This document shows positions 27,843 through 37,834 of a DNA stretch of 55,770 bases, piece after piece (positions within the stretch are counted from its first letter, which is position 1; the number at the start of each line of letters is the position of its first letter). The notes below the pieces were generated by a model that searched no databases, had not been told where the DNA came from, and saw nothing but the letters and a program-made list of their open reading frames with translations. Source of the stretch: an uncultured Mediterranea sp. (GTDB lineage Bacteria; Bacteroidota; Bacteroidia; Bacteroidales; Bacteroidaceae). The DNA lies in contig CAMGIP010000002.1 of NCBI GenBank assembly GCA_946056155.1, forward strand, positions 1 to 55,770, read 5' to 3'. Both the position numbers and the translations under genes were made by a program.

Positions 27843-29216
27843 ATGAAAGAGAACACAGAAGCAGACTTTAAATCTGCAACTGCCGGTGGCGACAAGAAGT
27901 TATTTATCGAAACCTACGGCTGCCAGATGAATGTGGCAGACAGTGAAGTGATAGCTTCCATCATGAAGATGGCGGGCTATAGTGTGGCTGATACGCTCGA
28001 AGAGGCGGATGCCGTCTTTATGAACACCTGCTCGATACGTGACAATGCAGAGCAGAAGATTCTCAATCGCCTGGAATTTTTCCACGCATTGCAGAACAAG
28101 CGGAAGGGCCGGTTGATCGTGGGTGTCCTGGGCTGTATGGCCGAACGGGTCAAGGAGGAACTGATTACGAATCATCATGTGGATCTGGTAGTGGGTCCCG
28201 ATGCCTATCTCTCCCTGCCGGAACTGGTGGCTTCGGTTGAGGCGGGTGAGAAGGCCATCAATGTGGAACTTTCCACTACGGAAACCTATCGGGATGTCAT
28301 CCCCTCACGCATCTGCGGCAACCATATCTCAGGGTTTGTCTCCATCATGCGCGGGTGCAACAACTTCTGCACCTACTGTATCGTACCCTATACCCGTGGC
28401 CGTGAGCGGAGCCGTGACGTAGAGAGCATCCTCAATGAGGTACGCGACTTGCGTGACAAGGGGTATAAGGAGGTGACTTTACTCGGTCAGAATGTCAACT
28501 CTTACCGCTTCACCCGTCCCGATGGCGAGGTGGTCAGCTTCCCCACGCTGCTGCGTCTTGTGGCACGTGAAGTGCCGAGTATGCGTATCCGTTTCACGAC
28601 CTCCCATCCCAAGGATATGAGCGATGAGACCCTTCATGTCATTGCCGAGGAGCCCAATGTCTGCCGCCATATCCATCTGCCTGTGCAGAGCGGAAGTAGC
28701 CGCATTCTCAAACTGATGAATCGCAAGTATGACCGTGAATGGTACATGGATCGGGTGGCAGCTATCCGCCGCATCATTCCCGATTGTGGCCTTTCCACCG
28801 ACATCTTCTCCGGTTTCCACAGCGAAACGGAGGAGGATCATCAGCTCTCGCTCTCGCTCATGGAGGAGTGTGCCTACGATTCAGCTTTCATGTTCAAGTA
28901 CTCAGAGCGTCCGGGTACCTATGCCTCCAAGCATCTGCCCGATGATATCTCCGAAGAGGTGAAGATACGTCGCCTCAATGAAATCATTGCGCTGCAAAAC
29001 CGACTCTCCGCTGAGGCCAATGCCCGTTGTGTGGGTAAGGAGTACGAGGTGCTGGTGGAAGGGGTAAGCAAAAGAAGTCGGGAACAGCTTTTCGGACGGA
29101 CCGAGCAAAATCGCGTAGTGGTGTTTGACAGAGGCAATCATCACATCGGCGATTTAGTACGGGTGCGCATTACGGGCAGCAGTTCAGCCACGTTGCAAGG
29201 CGAAGAGGTGGAGTGA
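27843..29216 (+). CDS. miaB: tRNA-2-methylthio-N6-dimethylallyladenosine synthase
   Basis: FIETYGCQMNVADSE; radical-SAM RGCNNFCTYCIVPYTRGRERSR. Confidence 0.96.
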   Translation: MKENTEADFKSATAGGDKKLFIETYGCQMNVADSEVIASIMKMAGYSVADTLEEADAVFMNTCSIRDNAEQKILNRLEFFHALQNKRKGRLIVGVLGCMAERVKEELITNHHVDLVVGPDAYLSLPELVASVEAGEKAINVELSTTETYRDVIPSRICGNHISGFVSIMRGCNNFCTYCIVPYTRGRERSRDVESILNEVRDLRDKGYKEVTLLGQNVNSYRFTRPDGEVVSFPTLLRLVAREVPSMRIRFTTSHPKDMSDETLHVIAEEPNVCRHIHLPVQSGSSRILKLMNRKYDREWYMDRVAAIRRIIPDCGLSTDIFSGFHSETEEDHQLSLSLMEECAYDSAFMFKYSERPGTYASKHLPDDISEEVKIRRLNEIIALQNRLSAEANARCVGKEYEVLVEGVSKRSREQLFGRTEQNRVVVFDRGNHHIGDLVRVRITGSSSATLQGEEVE

Positions 29217-29302
29217 CTTTTCTTAAAACAACTTAATGTACCTCGGCTGTTTCAGCGAATATTACTAATTTTGCACCAACTTTTGGTGTATTGTACCCTT
29301 AT

Positions 29303-30214
29303 ATGAACAGATTTCTCCTTACTCAATGTCCATTATGTGGAGGCCGTCAGCTGGAGCCGGCTCTTACCTGCGTAGATAGTTTCGCGTCGGGTGAGATGTT
29401 CAAATTGTGCCGTTGTGCCTCTTGCGGGATGTTGATGACGCAGGAGGCTCCTGCAGAGGAGGAGATAGGCCGTTACTATGAGGTACCCGACTACATCAGC
29501 CACACCGATACCCACAAGGGGATGATGCACAGGGCCTATCATTGGGCCCGTCGCTACATGTTGGGCCGTAAGTCCCGCTTGGTGGAGCGCGTATCGCACT
29601 GCAAGCAGGGGCGTCTGTTGGATATAGGTACGGGTACGGGATACTTTGCCGACACGATGAAGCGTCGGGGATGGCAGGTGGATGCGGTGGAGAAGAGTGC
29701 TTCGGCACGCGCCTTTGCTGCTGAACATTTTGGTCTGGAGGTCAAGAGTGAGAAGGAGCTTTCCACCCTGCCGCAGGGGGCTTACCAAGTGGTGACCCTA
29801 TGGCATGTGATGGAGCATCTCTATGATTTGGAAACCACCTGGCGCACTATCTACAACCTGTTGGAAGAGCGTGGTGTATTGGTGGTGGCGGTACCCAACA
29901 GTTCCTCTTGGGACGCCCGTCACTACGGCGCTTACTGGGCAGCCTACGACGTGCCGCGCCATCTGTGGCACTTCACTCCTGACACCATGCAGCGCATGGG
30001 TGAGAAATACGGTTTTATCCTAGCTGACCGCCTGCCCATGCCTTTGGACGCGTTTTATGTGTCGATGCTCAGTGAGAAACATCGCCGTCGCAAGGCTGCC
30101 TTCCTCAGAGGACTAATGGCTGGTCTGCCTGCGTGGATGTCCTCATTGGTGAAGAAGGAGCGGAGTAGCTCCATGATTTATCTATTTCGTAAAAGAAGAG
30201 GAGGTACAGAATGA
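29303..30214 (+). CDS. Class I SAM methyltransferase with N-terminal zinc-binding motif
   Basis: CPLCGG...CRCASCGM; LLDIGTGTGYFADTMKRRGW. Confidence 0.85.
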   Translation: MNRFLLTQCPLCGGRQLEPALTCVDSFASGEMFKLCRCASCGMLMTQEAPAEEEIGRYYEVPDYISHTDTHKGMMHRAYHWARRYMLGRKSRLVERVSHCKQGRLLDIGTGTGYFADTMKRRGWQVDAVEKSASARAFAAEHFGLEVKSEKELSTLPQGAYQVVTLWHVMEHLYDLETTWRTIYNLLEERGVLVVAVPNSSSWDARHYGAYWAAYDVPRHLWHFTPDTMQRMGEKYGFILADRLPMPLDAFYVSMLSEKHRRRKAAFLRGLMAGLPAWMSSLVKKERSSSMIYLFRKRRGGTE

Positions 30215-31089
30215 GTGGAAGACATGAACGTAGTGCTCTGAGTGCAGGTCTGCAGAACCTGACTGCAGGGGTGAGCATCTGGATGGTACTCATGGTACTG
30301 GGTCTGGTGCTCTTTTTCGGCATGACGGCTCGCAACCTTTCTATATATGTTCGGGAAAATATCGGCTTTACCGTCTTGTTGAGTGACGAACTGCGCGAAG
30401 GGGATATGCTGAAGTTGCAGCGTGACCTTGAGAAGAGGCCCTATGTGAAGCAGAGTGTCTATATCTCCAAGCAGCAGGCGCTGAAGGAGCAGACAGAAGC
30501 AATGGGTACCGATCCCGCTGAGTTTCTGGGATACAATCCTTTCAAGCCCAGCATAGAGGTGAAGTTGCACCACGCCTACGCCAATGCCGACAGCATGGCC
30601 TGCATAGTCAAGACCCTGAAGGAGAGCAAGGGGGTGCAGGAGGTAACCTACCCCAAGGACTTGATGGATGCAGTCAATCGCAACCTCGGAGGCATCACCC
30701 TTTTCCTCTTGGTACTGGCCGGGGTGCTGACCTTCATCAGCTTTGCTTTGATTCATAACATCATCCGCCTCACCGTCTATTCCAAACGTTTCCTGATTCA
30801 CACCATGAGGCTCACCGGAGCCGGATGGGGCTATATCCGCCGTCCGTTTGTCCGTCAGAGCGTCACGATGGGTGTACTATCAGCCCTGTTGGCCGACAGT
30901 CTCCTCTGGTTGGGAGCCCGCCGTCTGCTGCTTTGGGAACCGGAATTGTCGCAGGTGGTCACTGCCGAAGTGATGGGCGTGGTGTCGGTCGGTGTGCTGT
31001 TGGCTGGCATTTTGCTTACCTGGCTTTGTGCTTTCTTCTCCGTGGAGCGTTATCTGAGGATGAAGGTTGGCGAGATGTATTATATATAA
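30211..31089 (+). CDS. ftsX: Cell division protein FtsX-like permease
   Basis: Four-TM topology, ATGA overlap with upstream gene, N-terminal extracytoplasmic domain typical of FtsX. Confidence 0.88.
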   Translation: MSGRHERSALSAGLQNLTAGVSIWMVLMVLGLVLFFGMTARNLSIYVRENIGFTVLLSDELREGDMLKLQRDLEKRPYVKQSVYISKQQALKEQTEAMGTDPAEFLGYNPFKPSIEVKLHHAYANADSMACIVKTLKESKGVQEVTYPKDLMDAVNRNLGGITLFLLVLAGVLTFISFALIHNIIRLTVYSKRFLIHTMRLTGAGWGYIRRPFVRQSVTMGVLSALLADSLLWLGARRLLLWEPELSQVVTAEVMGVVSVGVLLAGILLTWLCAFFSVERYLRMKVGEMYYI

Positions 31090-31150
31090 TAAGGTATAGG
31101 AGCGTAGCTCTCATATAGTGTACTAACATAGAATAGCATCATCTTGAGAT

Positions 31151-31381
31151 ATGGATAATAAGAAATTTGCTTTTGACAAGGTCAACTTTCTGCTGTTGGC
31201 CATAGGTATGGCTGTGGTAATCATCGGTTTTCTGTTGATGACCGGTCCTTCCTCGTCAGCCACCCATTTTGAACCGGATATATTCAGCGTGCGCCGCATT
31301 CGTGTAGCTCCGCTTGTCTCTCTTTCCGGCTTTGTCTTTTTGATTTATGCCGTGCTCCGTAAGCCCAAGTCAAAGGAGTAA
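31151..31381 (+). CDS. DUF3098 family membrane protein
   Basis: Two-TM 76-aa protein with FEPDIFSVRRIRVAPLV, between ftsX and uppP. Confidence 0.8.
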   Translation: MDNKKFAFDKVNFLLLAIGMAVVIIGFLLMTGPSSSATHFEPDIFSVRRIRVAPLVSLSGFVFLIYAVLRKPKSKE

Positions 31382-31434
31382 TAGCAGCGAGGAGATATCG
31401 TTTAATGACACAATAACAAGAGAATTTGTTTGAT

Positions 31435-32226
31435 ATGGATACATTAGAAGCATTGGTCCTTGGTTTGTTGCAAGGATTCACCGAATATCTGCCGGTGAGC
31501 AGTAGTGGGCATCTGGCCATTGGAGCCACCCTTTTTGGCATTGAAGGTGAGGAGAACCTGGCCTTCACCGTGGCTGTACACGTGGCCACCGTGCTCAGTA
31601 CCTTGGTTATCCTCTGGAAAGAGGTAATCTGGATTTTCAAAGGCGCTTTCACTCTGCGTATGAACGATGAGATGCGCTACATCATCAATATCTTGGTGTC
31701 GATGATTCCCATCGGCATTGTAGGCCTCTTCTTCAAAGATCAGGTGGAGTCTGTCTTCGGCTCTGGACTGACGGTGGTAGGCTGCTGCCTCTTGGTGACT
31801 GCCTCTCTGCTGGCCTTCTCTTACTACAGCAAACCTAAGCCCAAGGATAAGATTTCCCCGCTGTCGGCCTTCATTATCGGTCTGGCTCAGGCGCTGGCCG
31901 TGTTACCGGGTCTCTCTCGCTCAGGCAGCACCATTGCCACAGGTCTGCTGTTGGGCATAGACAAGGCTCGTCTGGCACAATTCTCTTTCCTTATGGTTAT
32001 TCCCCCTATCCTGGGTGAAGCTCTGCTTGATGGTATGAAGATGATGAAAGGTGAAGCGGTGATGGGCGATATTCCTACCCTCTCTTTGGTGGTGGGTTTC
32101 CTGGCCGCTTTTGTCTCAGGCTGCATCGCCTGCCGTTGGATGATCAATCTGGTCAAGCGAGGCAAGCTCATCTGGTTTGCCGTCTATTGCGCCTTGGCCG
32201 GTGTACTCTCTCTCGTCTTGGCATAA
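31435..32226 (+). CDS. uppP: Undecaprenyl-diphosphatase
   Basis: [20 protein letters not shown] and [18 protein letters not shown] motifs. Confidence 0.95.
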   Translation: MDTLEALVLGLLQGFTEYLPVSSSGHLAIGATLFGIEGEENLAFTVAVHVATVLSTLVILWKEVIWIFKGAFTLRMNDEMRYIINILVSMIPIGIVGLFFKDQVESVFGSGLTVVGCCLLVTASLLAFSYYSKPKPKDKISPLSAFIIGLAQALAVLPGLSRSGSTIATGLLLGIDKARLAQFSFLMVIPPILGEALLDGMKMMKGEAVMGDIPTLSLVVGFLAAFVSGCIACRWMINLVKRGKLIWFAVYCALAGVLSLVLA

Positions 32227-32258
32227 GCCGATAACCGTAAGTAACCCGTATGTAAGGA

Positions 32259-33008
32259 ATGGCAAGTGAAGTAAATCAACCTACAGCAGACTTCAAGGAG
32301 GGGGCATTGCTCTCTTTTGACAAGCCTTTAGGATGGACCTCGTTCAAGGTGGTAGGCCATGTGCGCTACCACCTCTGTCGTTTTTTGAAAGAGAAGCGGC
32401 TGAAGGTCGGTCACGCCGGTACGCTCGACCCTTTGGCGACTGGTGTGGTAGTGGTATGTACCGGTAAGGCCACACGTCGCATTGAAGAGCTGCAGGCACA
32501 CACCAAAGAGTATGTAGCCACTCTCCGCTTGGGAGCTACCACCCCCAGTTTTGACCTCGAACATCCTATTGATGCCGAGTATCCCACCGATCATATCACC
32601 CGTCAGCTGGTAGAGGATACCCTGAAGCAGTTTGTCGGCGAGATAGACCAGGTACCTCCTATTTTCTCCGCCTGCATGGTCAATGGGGACCGTGCCTACG
32701 ACCTGGCCCGCAAGGGTAAAGAGGTAGAGCTGAAGGCCAAGCGGATAACGATAGAGAAGATTGAGCTGATGGAATATGCCATGCCCTACCTCACGCTGCG
32801 CATCGTCTGCAGCAAGGGCACCTACATTCGCTCGTTGGCCCGAGATTTGGGTGAAGCCCTTCACAGTGGAGCCTATCTCACCGCCCTAAGGCGTACCCGT
32901 GTAGGTGAGGTGAGGGTAGAGGAGTGTCTCCATCCCCTCGATATCCAGGCTTGGCTCAATGCCATACAGCCCGCTTCTGCTGCCAAGGAAGCAACAACAA
33001 CAGCATAG
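32259..33008 (+). CDS. truB: tRNA pseudouridine(55) synthase
   Basis: [30 protein letters not shown]. Confidence 0.95.
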   Translation: MASEVNQPTADFKEGALLSFDKPLGWTSFKVVGHVRYHLCRFLKEKRLKVGHAGTLDPLATGVVVVCTGKATRRIEELQAHTKEYVATLRLGATTPSFDLEHPIDAEYPTDHITRQLVEDTLKQFVGEIDQVPPIFSACMVNGDRAYDLARKGKEVELKAKRITIEKIELMEYAMPYLTLRIVCSKGTYIRSLARDLGEALHSGAYLTALRRTRVGEVRVEECLHPLDIQAWLNAIQPASAAKEATTTA

Positions 33009-33034
33009 TATTAACAACAAGAAACCTTCACGAT

Positions 33035-34093
33035 ATGAAACTCTCACAATTCAAATTTAAACTGCCCGAAGAGAAAATTGCCCAGTATCCTGTGCGTTAC
33101 CGCGACGAGTCACGCCTGATGGTGCTGCACCGAAAGACTGGTGAGATAGAGCACCGCATGTTCAAGGATCTGCTGGACTATTTCGATGAACACGATGTAT
33201 TTGTCTTCAATGATACCAAGGTGTTTCCTGCCCGTCTGTACGGAAACAAAGAAAAGACCGGTGCACGTATTGAGGTGTTCCTGCTGCGTGAGTTGAACGA
33301 AGAGCTCCGCCTGTGGGATGTGCTGGTGGACCCGGCGCGTAAGATACGTATAGGCAACAAACTCTATTTCGGAGAAGATGACTCGATGGTGGCTGAGGTC
33401 ATTGACAACACCACTTCGCGTGGCCGTACCCTCCGTTTCCTATATGACGGTCCTCACGATGAGTTCAAGCGTGCCCTCTATGCGCTGGGTGAGACACCCC
33501 TTCCTCATGGCATCATCAACCGTCCGGTAGAGCCGGAGGATGCTGAACGTTTCCAGTCTATCTTCGCTCGCAACGAGGGAGCCGTGACAGCACCTACCGC
33601 CAATTTGCACTTCAGCCGTGAGCTGATGAAGCGCATGGAGATCAAGGGTATTGACTTCGCTTTCGTCACTCTGCATGCCGGACTGGGCAATTTCCGTGAG
33701 ATTGATGTGGAGGACCTTACAAAGCACAAAACCGACTCTGAACAGATGTTTGTCAATCGTGAGGCGGTGAGCATTGTCAACCATGCCAAGGACATCAACA
33801 GTCAGGTGTGTGCTGTAGGTACCACCGTGATGCGTGCCATCGAGAGTACAGTAAGTACCGACGGACACCTCAAGGAGTACTCCGGATGGACCAATAAGTT
33901 CATTTTCCCGCCCTATGACTTTACCGTGGCCAATGCCATGATTTCCAATTTCCACATGCCGCTCTCCACGCTGCTGATGATTGTAGCCGCTTTCGGAGGG
34001 TATGAGCAGGTGATGCATGCATACGATGTGGCACTGAAGGAGGGGTATCGTTTCGGTACTTACGGCGATGCCATGCTTATTACGGATAAGTAG
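33035..34093 (+). CDS. queA: S-adenosylmethionine:tRNA ribosyltransferase-isomerase
   Basis: [41 protein letters not shown]. Confidence 0.95.
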   Translation: MKLSQFKFKLPEEKIAQYPVRYRDESRLMVLHRKTGEIEHRMFKDLLDYFDEHDVFVFNDTKVFPARLYGNKEKTGARIEVFLLRELNEELRLWDVLVDPARKIRIGNKLYFGEDDSMVAEVIDNTTSRGRTLRFLYDGPHDEFKRALYALGETPLPHGIINRPVEPEDAERFQSIFARNEGAVTAPTANLHFSRELMKRMEIKGIDFAFVTLHAGLGNFREIDVEDLTKHKTDSEQMFVNREAVSIVNHAKDINSQVCAVGTTVMRAIESTVSTDGHLKEYSGWTNKFIFPPYDFTVANAMISNFHMPLSTLLMIVAAFGGYEQVMHAYDVALKEGYRFGTYGDAMLITDK

Positions 34094-34111
34094 CCTTCGG
34101 CACATTGTACT

Positions 34112-35161
34112 ATGGAGAACGACAGTTATACATATTATCTCGGTTTGGGCAGCAACCTGGGTGACCGTAAGCGCAATCTGATGGAGGCGCTCGGAAAGCT
34201 GAGTGCAAGGGTAGGAGCGGTGTACACCTTCTCTTCCCCTTATGATACGGAGCCTTGGGGCTTCGTATCAAGCCACCGTTTTCTGAATGCAGCCTGTGCG
34301 CTACATTCGCCCTTCACACCGATGGAGGTACTCAAGCGGACGCAGGAGATTGAACGGGAGATGGGACGGAAGAACAAGTCGTCCGACGGTGCTTACCAGG
34401 ACCGGCTGATTGACATTGATCTGCTGCTTTGCTTCAACGGAAAGCAGCAGCCGGTCATTGTGGATGAGCCAATCTTGCAACTGCCTCATCCGCTGATGGA
34501 GCAGCGTGACTTTGTGATGGATCCGCTTAGGGAGATATTGGAACCGGCTCATGCTGCGTACCTCTCCACTCGTGCGGGAACCCTTTCCGGTTCAGAGACT
34601 CCCTCCGCTGGAAATGCTGTTTCCGGGTGGGAGCATGAAGAGTGCACGGGGCAGCAGGGAGAGGACGAAGTGCCTTTCCAGCCTCTGGAAGGTACGGCCC
34701 CATTTTGGCCCGTGGTCATTGGAACCGGTTTGGGTAGCGGTTATTCCCCTTGGGCTCCCGGTACGGCCGGTGCCCTGCTGGCAACCCTGCTTTGGTGGCT
34801 TTGCGGCCTTTGTGTCACCCCTTTGGAGCAGTTGTGGATAACCGTTGCGGCCATCCTGCTGGCTACCGTAGCCGGGATATGGGCTACTAACCGGTTGGAG
34901 CCCTATTGGGGCGAAGACCCCAAGCGGGTAGTGGTGGATGAGATGGTAGGCGTCTGGATCTCCCTGCTGGCAGCTCCTACTGGCCATTGGGGATATATGG
35001 TGGCAGCTTTCGTTCTGTTTCGTCTCTTTGATATTTTCAAGCCTTTAGGAGTCAGAAAGATGGAAGATTTACCCCAAGGTATTGGGGTGATGATGGATGA
35101 TGTGCTTGCCGGAGTATATGGCTTTATACTATTGATTGTGGCTCGATGGGTAACCGGGTAG
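34112..35161 (+). CDS. Fusion: HPPK (FolK) N-terminal domain + phosphatidylglycerophosphatase A (PgpA) C-terminal domain
   Basis: YYLGLGSNLGDRKRNL and RLIDIDLLL (FolK); IGTGLGSGYSPWAPGTAGALLA, KRVVVDEMVGVW, FRLFDIFKPLGVRKMEDLPQGIGVMMDDVLAG (PgpA), single ORF. Confidence 0.93.
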   Translation: MENDSYTYYLGLGSNLGDRKRNLMEALGKLSARVGAVYTFSSPYDTEPWGFVSSHRFLNAACALHSPFTPMEVLKRTQEIEREMGRKNKSSDGAYQDRLIDIDLLLCFNGKQQPVIVDEPILQLPHPLMEQRDFVMDPLREILEPAHAAYLSTRAGTLSGSETPSAGNAVSGWEHEECTGQQGEDEVPFQPLEGTAPFWPVVIGTGLGSGYSPWAPGTAGALLATLLWWLCGLCVTPLEQLWITVAAILLATVAGIWATNRLEPYWGEDPKRVVVDEMVGVWISLLAAPTGHWGYMVAAFVLFRLFDIFKPLGVRKMEDLPQGIGVMMDDVLAGVYGFILLIVARWVTG

Positions 35162-35634
35162 AGAAGATACGGGCAAGAGGGTGGTACCGTTCGATGGTAC
35201 TTTTTCTCAAGGCACAGTTGTCGGCACAAGTAGCCAGTTTAGTGGATTTTGTGGTGACCGTGCTCTTGGTGAAGTTTTTTGCCATTTTCTATCTATACGC
35301 TACCTTCATCGGGTCTGTGGTAGGTGGTATGGTCAACTGTGCCATCAATTACCGCTGGGTTTTCCGTCAGCATCAATGCCGTAAAGGGTATATAGCAGCG
35401 AAGTACACCTTTGTGTGGATAGTCAGCATAGCGCTGAATACTTGGGGAACCTATTTCCTTACCGAATGGTTGACGCGCATCCGTTGGATCAACCGCCTAC
35501 TCTCGGTCTATGTCGATGACCTGTTCATCTTCTCCAAAATTGTGGTAGCCGTGTTTGTAGCCCTGCTTTGGAACTACCAGATGCAACGGCTCTTCGTCTA
35601 TCGCAATTTGTTCGGCAACCGAACCGTAAAATAG
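35146..35634 (+). CDS. GtrA-like small membrane protein
   Basis: QVASLVDFVVTVLLVKFF..GGMVNCAINYRWVF. Confidence 0.85.
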   Translation: MGNRVEKIRARGWYRSMVLFLKAQLSAQVASLVDFVVTVLLVKFFAIFYLYATFIGSVVGGMVNCAINYRWVFRQHQCRKGYIAAKYTFVWIVSIALNTWGTYFLTEWLTRIRWINRLLSVYVDDLFIFSKIVVAVFVALLWNYQMQRLFVYRNLFGNRTVK

Positions 35635-35656
35635 ATAATTTACAACACATAAGAAT

Positions 35657-36316
35657 ATGAAATACAGAGATTTTTTGCAGCAGCTGATCTATCGTATCAT
35701 CAATCCGCTGGTGCATGGGATGATTAAAGTGGGGATTACCCCCAACTTCATTACAACGACAGGACTGCTGCTCAACATTGTGGCTGCAGCGCTTTTCATC
35801 TACGCCGGTGTCAACGCCCCCGGTGACCTCTATTGGGTAGGCTGGGCAGGAGGCATTGTGCTCTTTGCCGGACTGTTCGACATGATGGATGGACGCTTGG
35901 CCCGTGTAGGCAACATGTGTTCCACCTTTGGGGCCTTTTATGACTCTGTGCTTGACCGATACAGCGAACTGGTCACCCTGTTTGGCATCAGTTATTACCT
36001 GATTCTCAGCGGTTACCTCTGGGGGTCCATTCTCACCAGCATAGCCCTTATCGGTTCGCTCATGGTCAGCTATGTGCGTGCCCGTGCCGAGGGTCTGGAT
36101 TTGGAGTGCAAGGTGGGTTTGATGCAACGTCCGGAACGGGTGGTCCTGGCTGCTTTGGGTGCCATCTTTGCCGGTCTGTTCCGCGAGATAGAAGCTTTTG
36201 ACCCGATGATGATTCTGATTGTCCCGATGGCCATTATCGCCCTGTTGGCCAACGCCACAGCCTTCTATCGCATTGCTCATTGCCGCAAATTGCTTAACCA
36301 ATCTCCCAAGAAATGA
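35657..36316 (+). CDS. CDP-alcohol phosphatidyltransferase (candidate inositol-lipid synthase)
   Basis: [27 protein letters not shown] = DGxxARx8Gx3Dx3D. Confidence 0.9.
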   Translation: MKYRDFLQQLIYRIINPLVHGMIKVGITPNFITTTGLLLNIVAAALFIYAGVNAPGDLYWVGWAGGIVLFAGLFDMMDGRLARVGNMCSTFGAFYDSVLDRYSELVTLFGISYYLILSGYLWGSILTSIALIGSLMVSYVRARAEGLDLECKVGLMQRPERVVLAALGAIFAGLFREIEAFDPMMILIVPMAIIALLANATAFYRIAHCRKLLNQSPKK

Positions 36317-37281
36317 GTCAGCGCACCTCTTCATCCTCGACTTCTCCTACAGCAAAGCATCGTCTCCCTTCCCTGCGTGAGGCCCTTTCTGCGCTGTTAT
36401 TCATCGCCCTGTTCCTTCTGCTCACCTCCCTCTATATAGGTCTGCGTCAGGAGCATTTTCTCCTCTCGGGTCTGTTTCTGGTGTTATTCTTCGCTTCTCC
36501 CTCTACCCGTCGGTTGGCGGTGGCCTTGTTGCCCTTTATGCTCTTCGGCATCTCCTACGACTGGATGCGGGTCTATCCCAACTACGAAGTCAATTCCATT
36601 GATGTCCAAGGGTTGTATGAAGCAGAGAAGAGTCTGTTCGGTTTCCGGTCAGGAGGCCAGCTGCTGATACCGTGTGAGTACTTTGCCATCCACCATACCG
36701 CTATCGCAGATTTCTTTGCCGGCATCTTCTACCTCTGCTGGGTGCCCGTGCCCATCGCTTTTGGCCTTTGGCTCTACTTTACCGGCCGTCGGGAGCTCTA
36801 TCTTCGTTTCTCTATGGTCTTTCTCTGGGTCAACCTTTTAGGCTTCTGCGGCTATTATATCCATCCCGCAGCTCCACCCTGGTATGCCATGAACTACGGC
36901 TTTACGCCCGAGATTGGTACACCCGGCAATGTGGCCGGTTTGGGTCGTTTCGACGAACTGCTGGGCTGCACCATCTTTGAAGGAATTTATGGCCGCAATG
37001 CCAATGTCTTTGCAGCCGTGCCTTCACTTCATGCCGCCTACATGGTGGTGGCCCTGGCCTATGCCTTGATGGGGCGTTGTCGCAAGATGCTGATAGCCCT
37101 TTTTGCCTTCATCATGGTAGGCATCTGGTGGACAGCCGTCTATAGTGGTCACCACTATCTGATTGATGTACTGTTGGGTATCACCTGTGCCTTGGTGGGT
37201 GTAGTCAGCTTTGAGCAAGGCTGGTTGCGGTGGGCTCCCTTCCGCCGCTTCTTCTCCCGCTGCGTCAAGTATATCTCCTGA
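36313..37281 (+). CDS. PAP2/AUR1-like protein (candidate inositol phosphorylceramide synthase)
   Basis: [29 protein letters not shown] motifs; multi-TM. Confidence 0.82.
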   Translation: MSQRTSSSSTSPTAKHRLPSLREALSALLFIALFLLLTSLYIGLRQEHFLLSGLFLVLFFASPSTRRLAVALLPFMLFGISYDWMRVYPNYEVNSIDVQGLYEAEKSLFGFRSGGQLLIPCEYFAIHHTAIADFFAGIFYLCWVPVPIAFGLWLYFTGRRELYLRFSMVFLWVNLLGFCGYYIHPAAPPWYAMNYGFTPEIGTPGNVAGLGRFDELLGCTIFEGIYGRNANVFAAVPSLHAAYMVVALAYALMGRCRKMLIALFAFIMVGIWWTAVYSGHHYLIDVLLGITCALVGVVSFEQGWLRWAPFRRFFSRCVKYIS

Positions 37282-37490
37282 CAAACTCCTTGTAAGACGA
37301 CCTTTGAAGAAGAAAGTCATTGACCTTCTTTGAGAAAGAGTGTCTGCCGAGCTTTTCAACTGGTTCCCGCTGAAGAAACGAACAGCTCCCCTGTGCGAGG
37401 GAGGCGTTGCCGAGCTTTTCTGCTGCTTTCTGCTGAGGAAGAAAACAGCTCCCCTGTGAAGAGAGGCGCTGCCGATATTTTCTGATGGGG
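37282..37490. repeat. 62-63-bp degenerate tandem repeat (2.5-3.5 units)
   Basis: TGCCGAGCTTTTC...GAGGCG units start at 37345, 37408, 37470; weak earlier unit from about 37282. Confidence 0.8.
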
Positions 37491-37578
37491 TCAGGTATTG
37501 AACTTATAGTTAACGCGTAACAATGTGCATATTGTATAAAAAACAGTGTGCACATTTTGTTTTTCCCGCCATATACAC

Positions 37579-37587
37579 TATCTTTGC
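37579..37587 (+). promoter_or_regulatory. metK promoter -7 box
   Basis: TATCTTTGC matching TAnnTTTG. Confidence 0.65.
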
Positions 37588-37592
37588 AGCGC

Positions 37593-37710
37593 GAAACTCA
37601 GAGGGTGGAAAGATTTGAGTAGCTTGCAACCACCGAAAAAAATGCTAAAACACATTTCCTCTTCTCAAAGAGCAGGTGTTTCAACTTGCATCTCTTTCCC
37701 ACCAAGTTTC
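37593..37710 (+). ncRNA. Probable SAM riboswitch (SAM-I clan-like) in metK leader
   Basis: P1 GAAACT/AGTTTC closing stem; GAGGGTGGAAAGATTTG...GCAACCACC and AATGCTAAAAC resemble S-box conserved blocks; located before metK. Confidence 0.65.
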
Positions 37711-37740
37711 ACATAACTGAAAAGTAAAACGAAATAATGA

Positions 37741-37809
37741 GTTTACTGGTCAATTGATTAACCTGCTCATGGGTTAACTCGTCAGTGGACAAGGACAACT
37801 CGTCAACCA
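37741..37809 (+). repeat. 8-bp-period repeat (family B, GTYAACTC), locus 1, in metK 5' UTR
   Basis: GTTTACTG GTCAATTG ATTAACCT GCTCATGG GTTAACTC GTCAGTGG ... GTCAACCA. Confidence 0.6.
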
Positions 37810-37834
37810 AATAATTTTCAAACTAAAACTAGTT

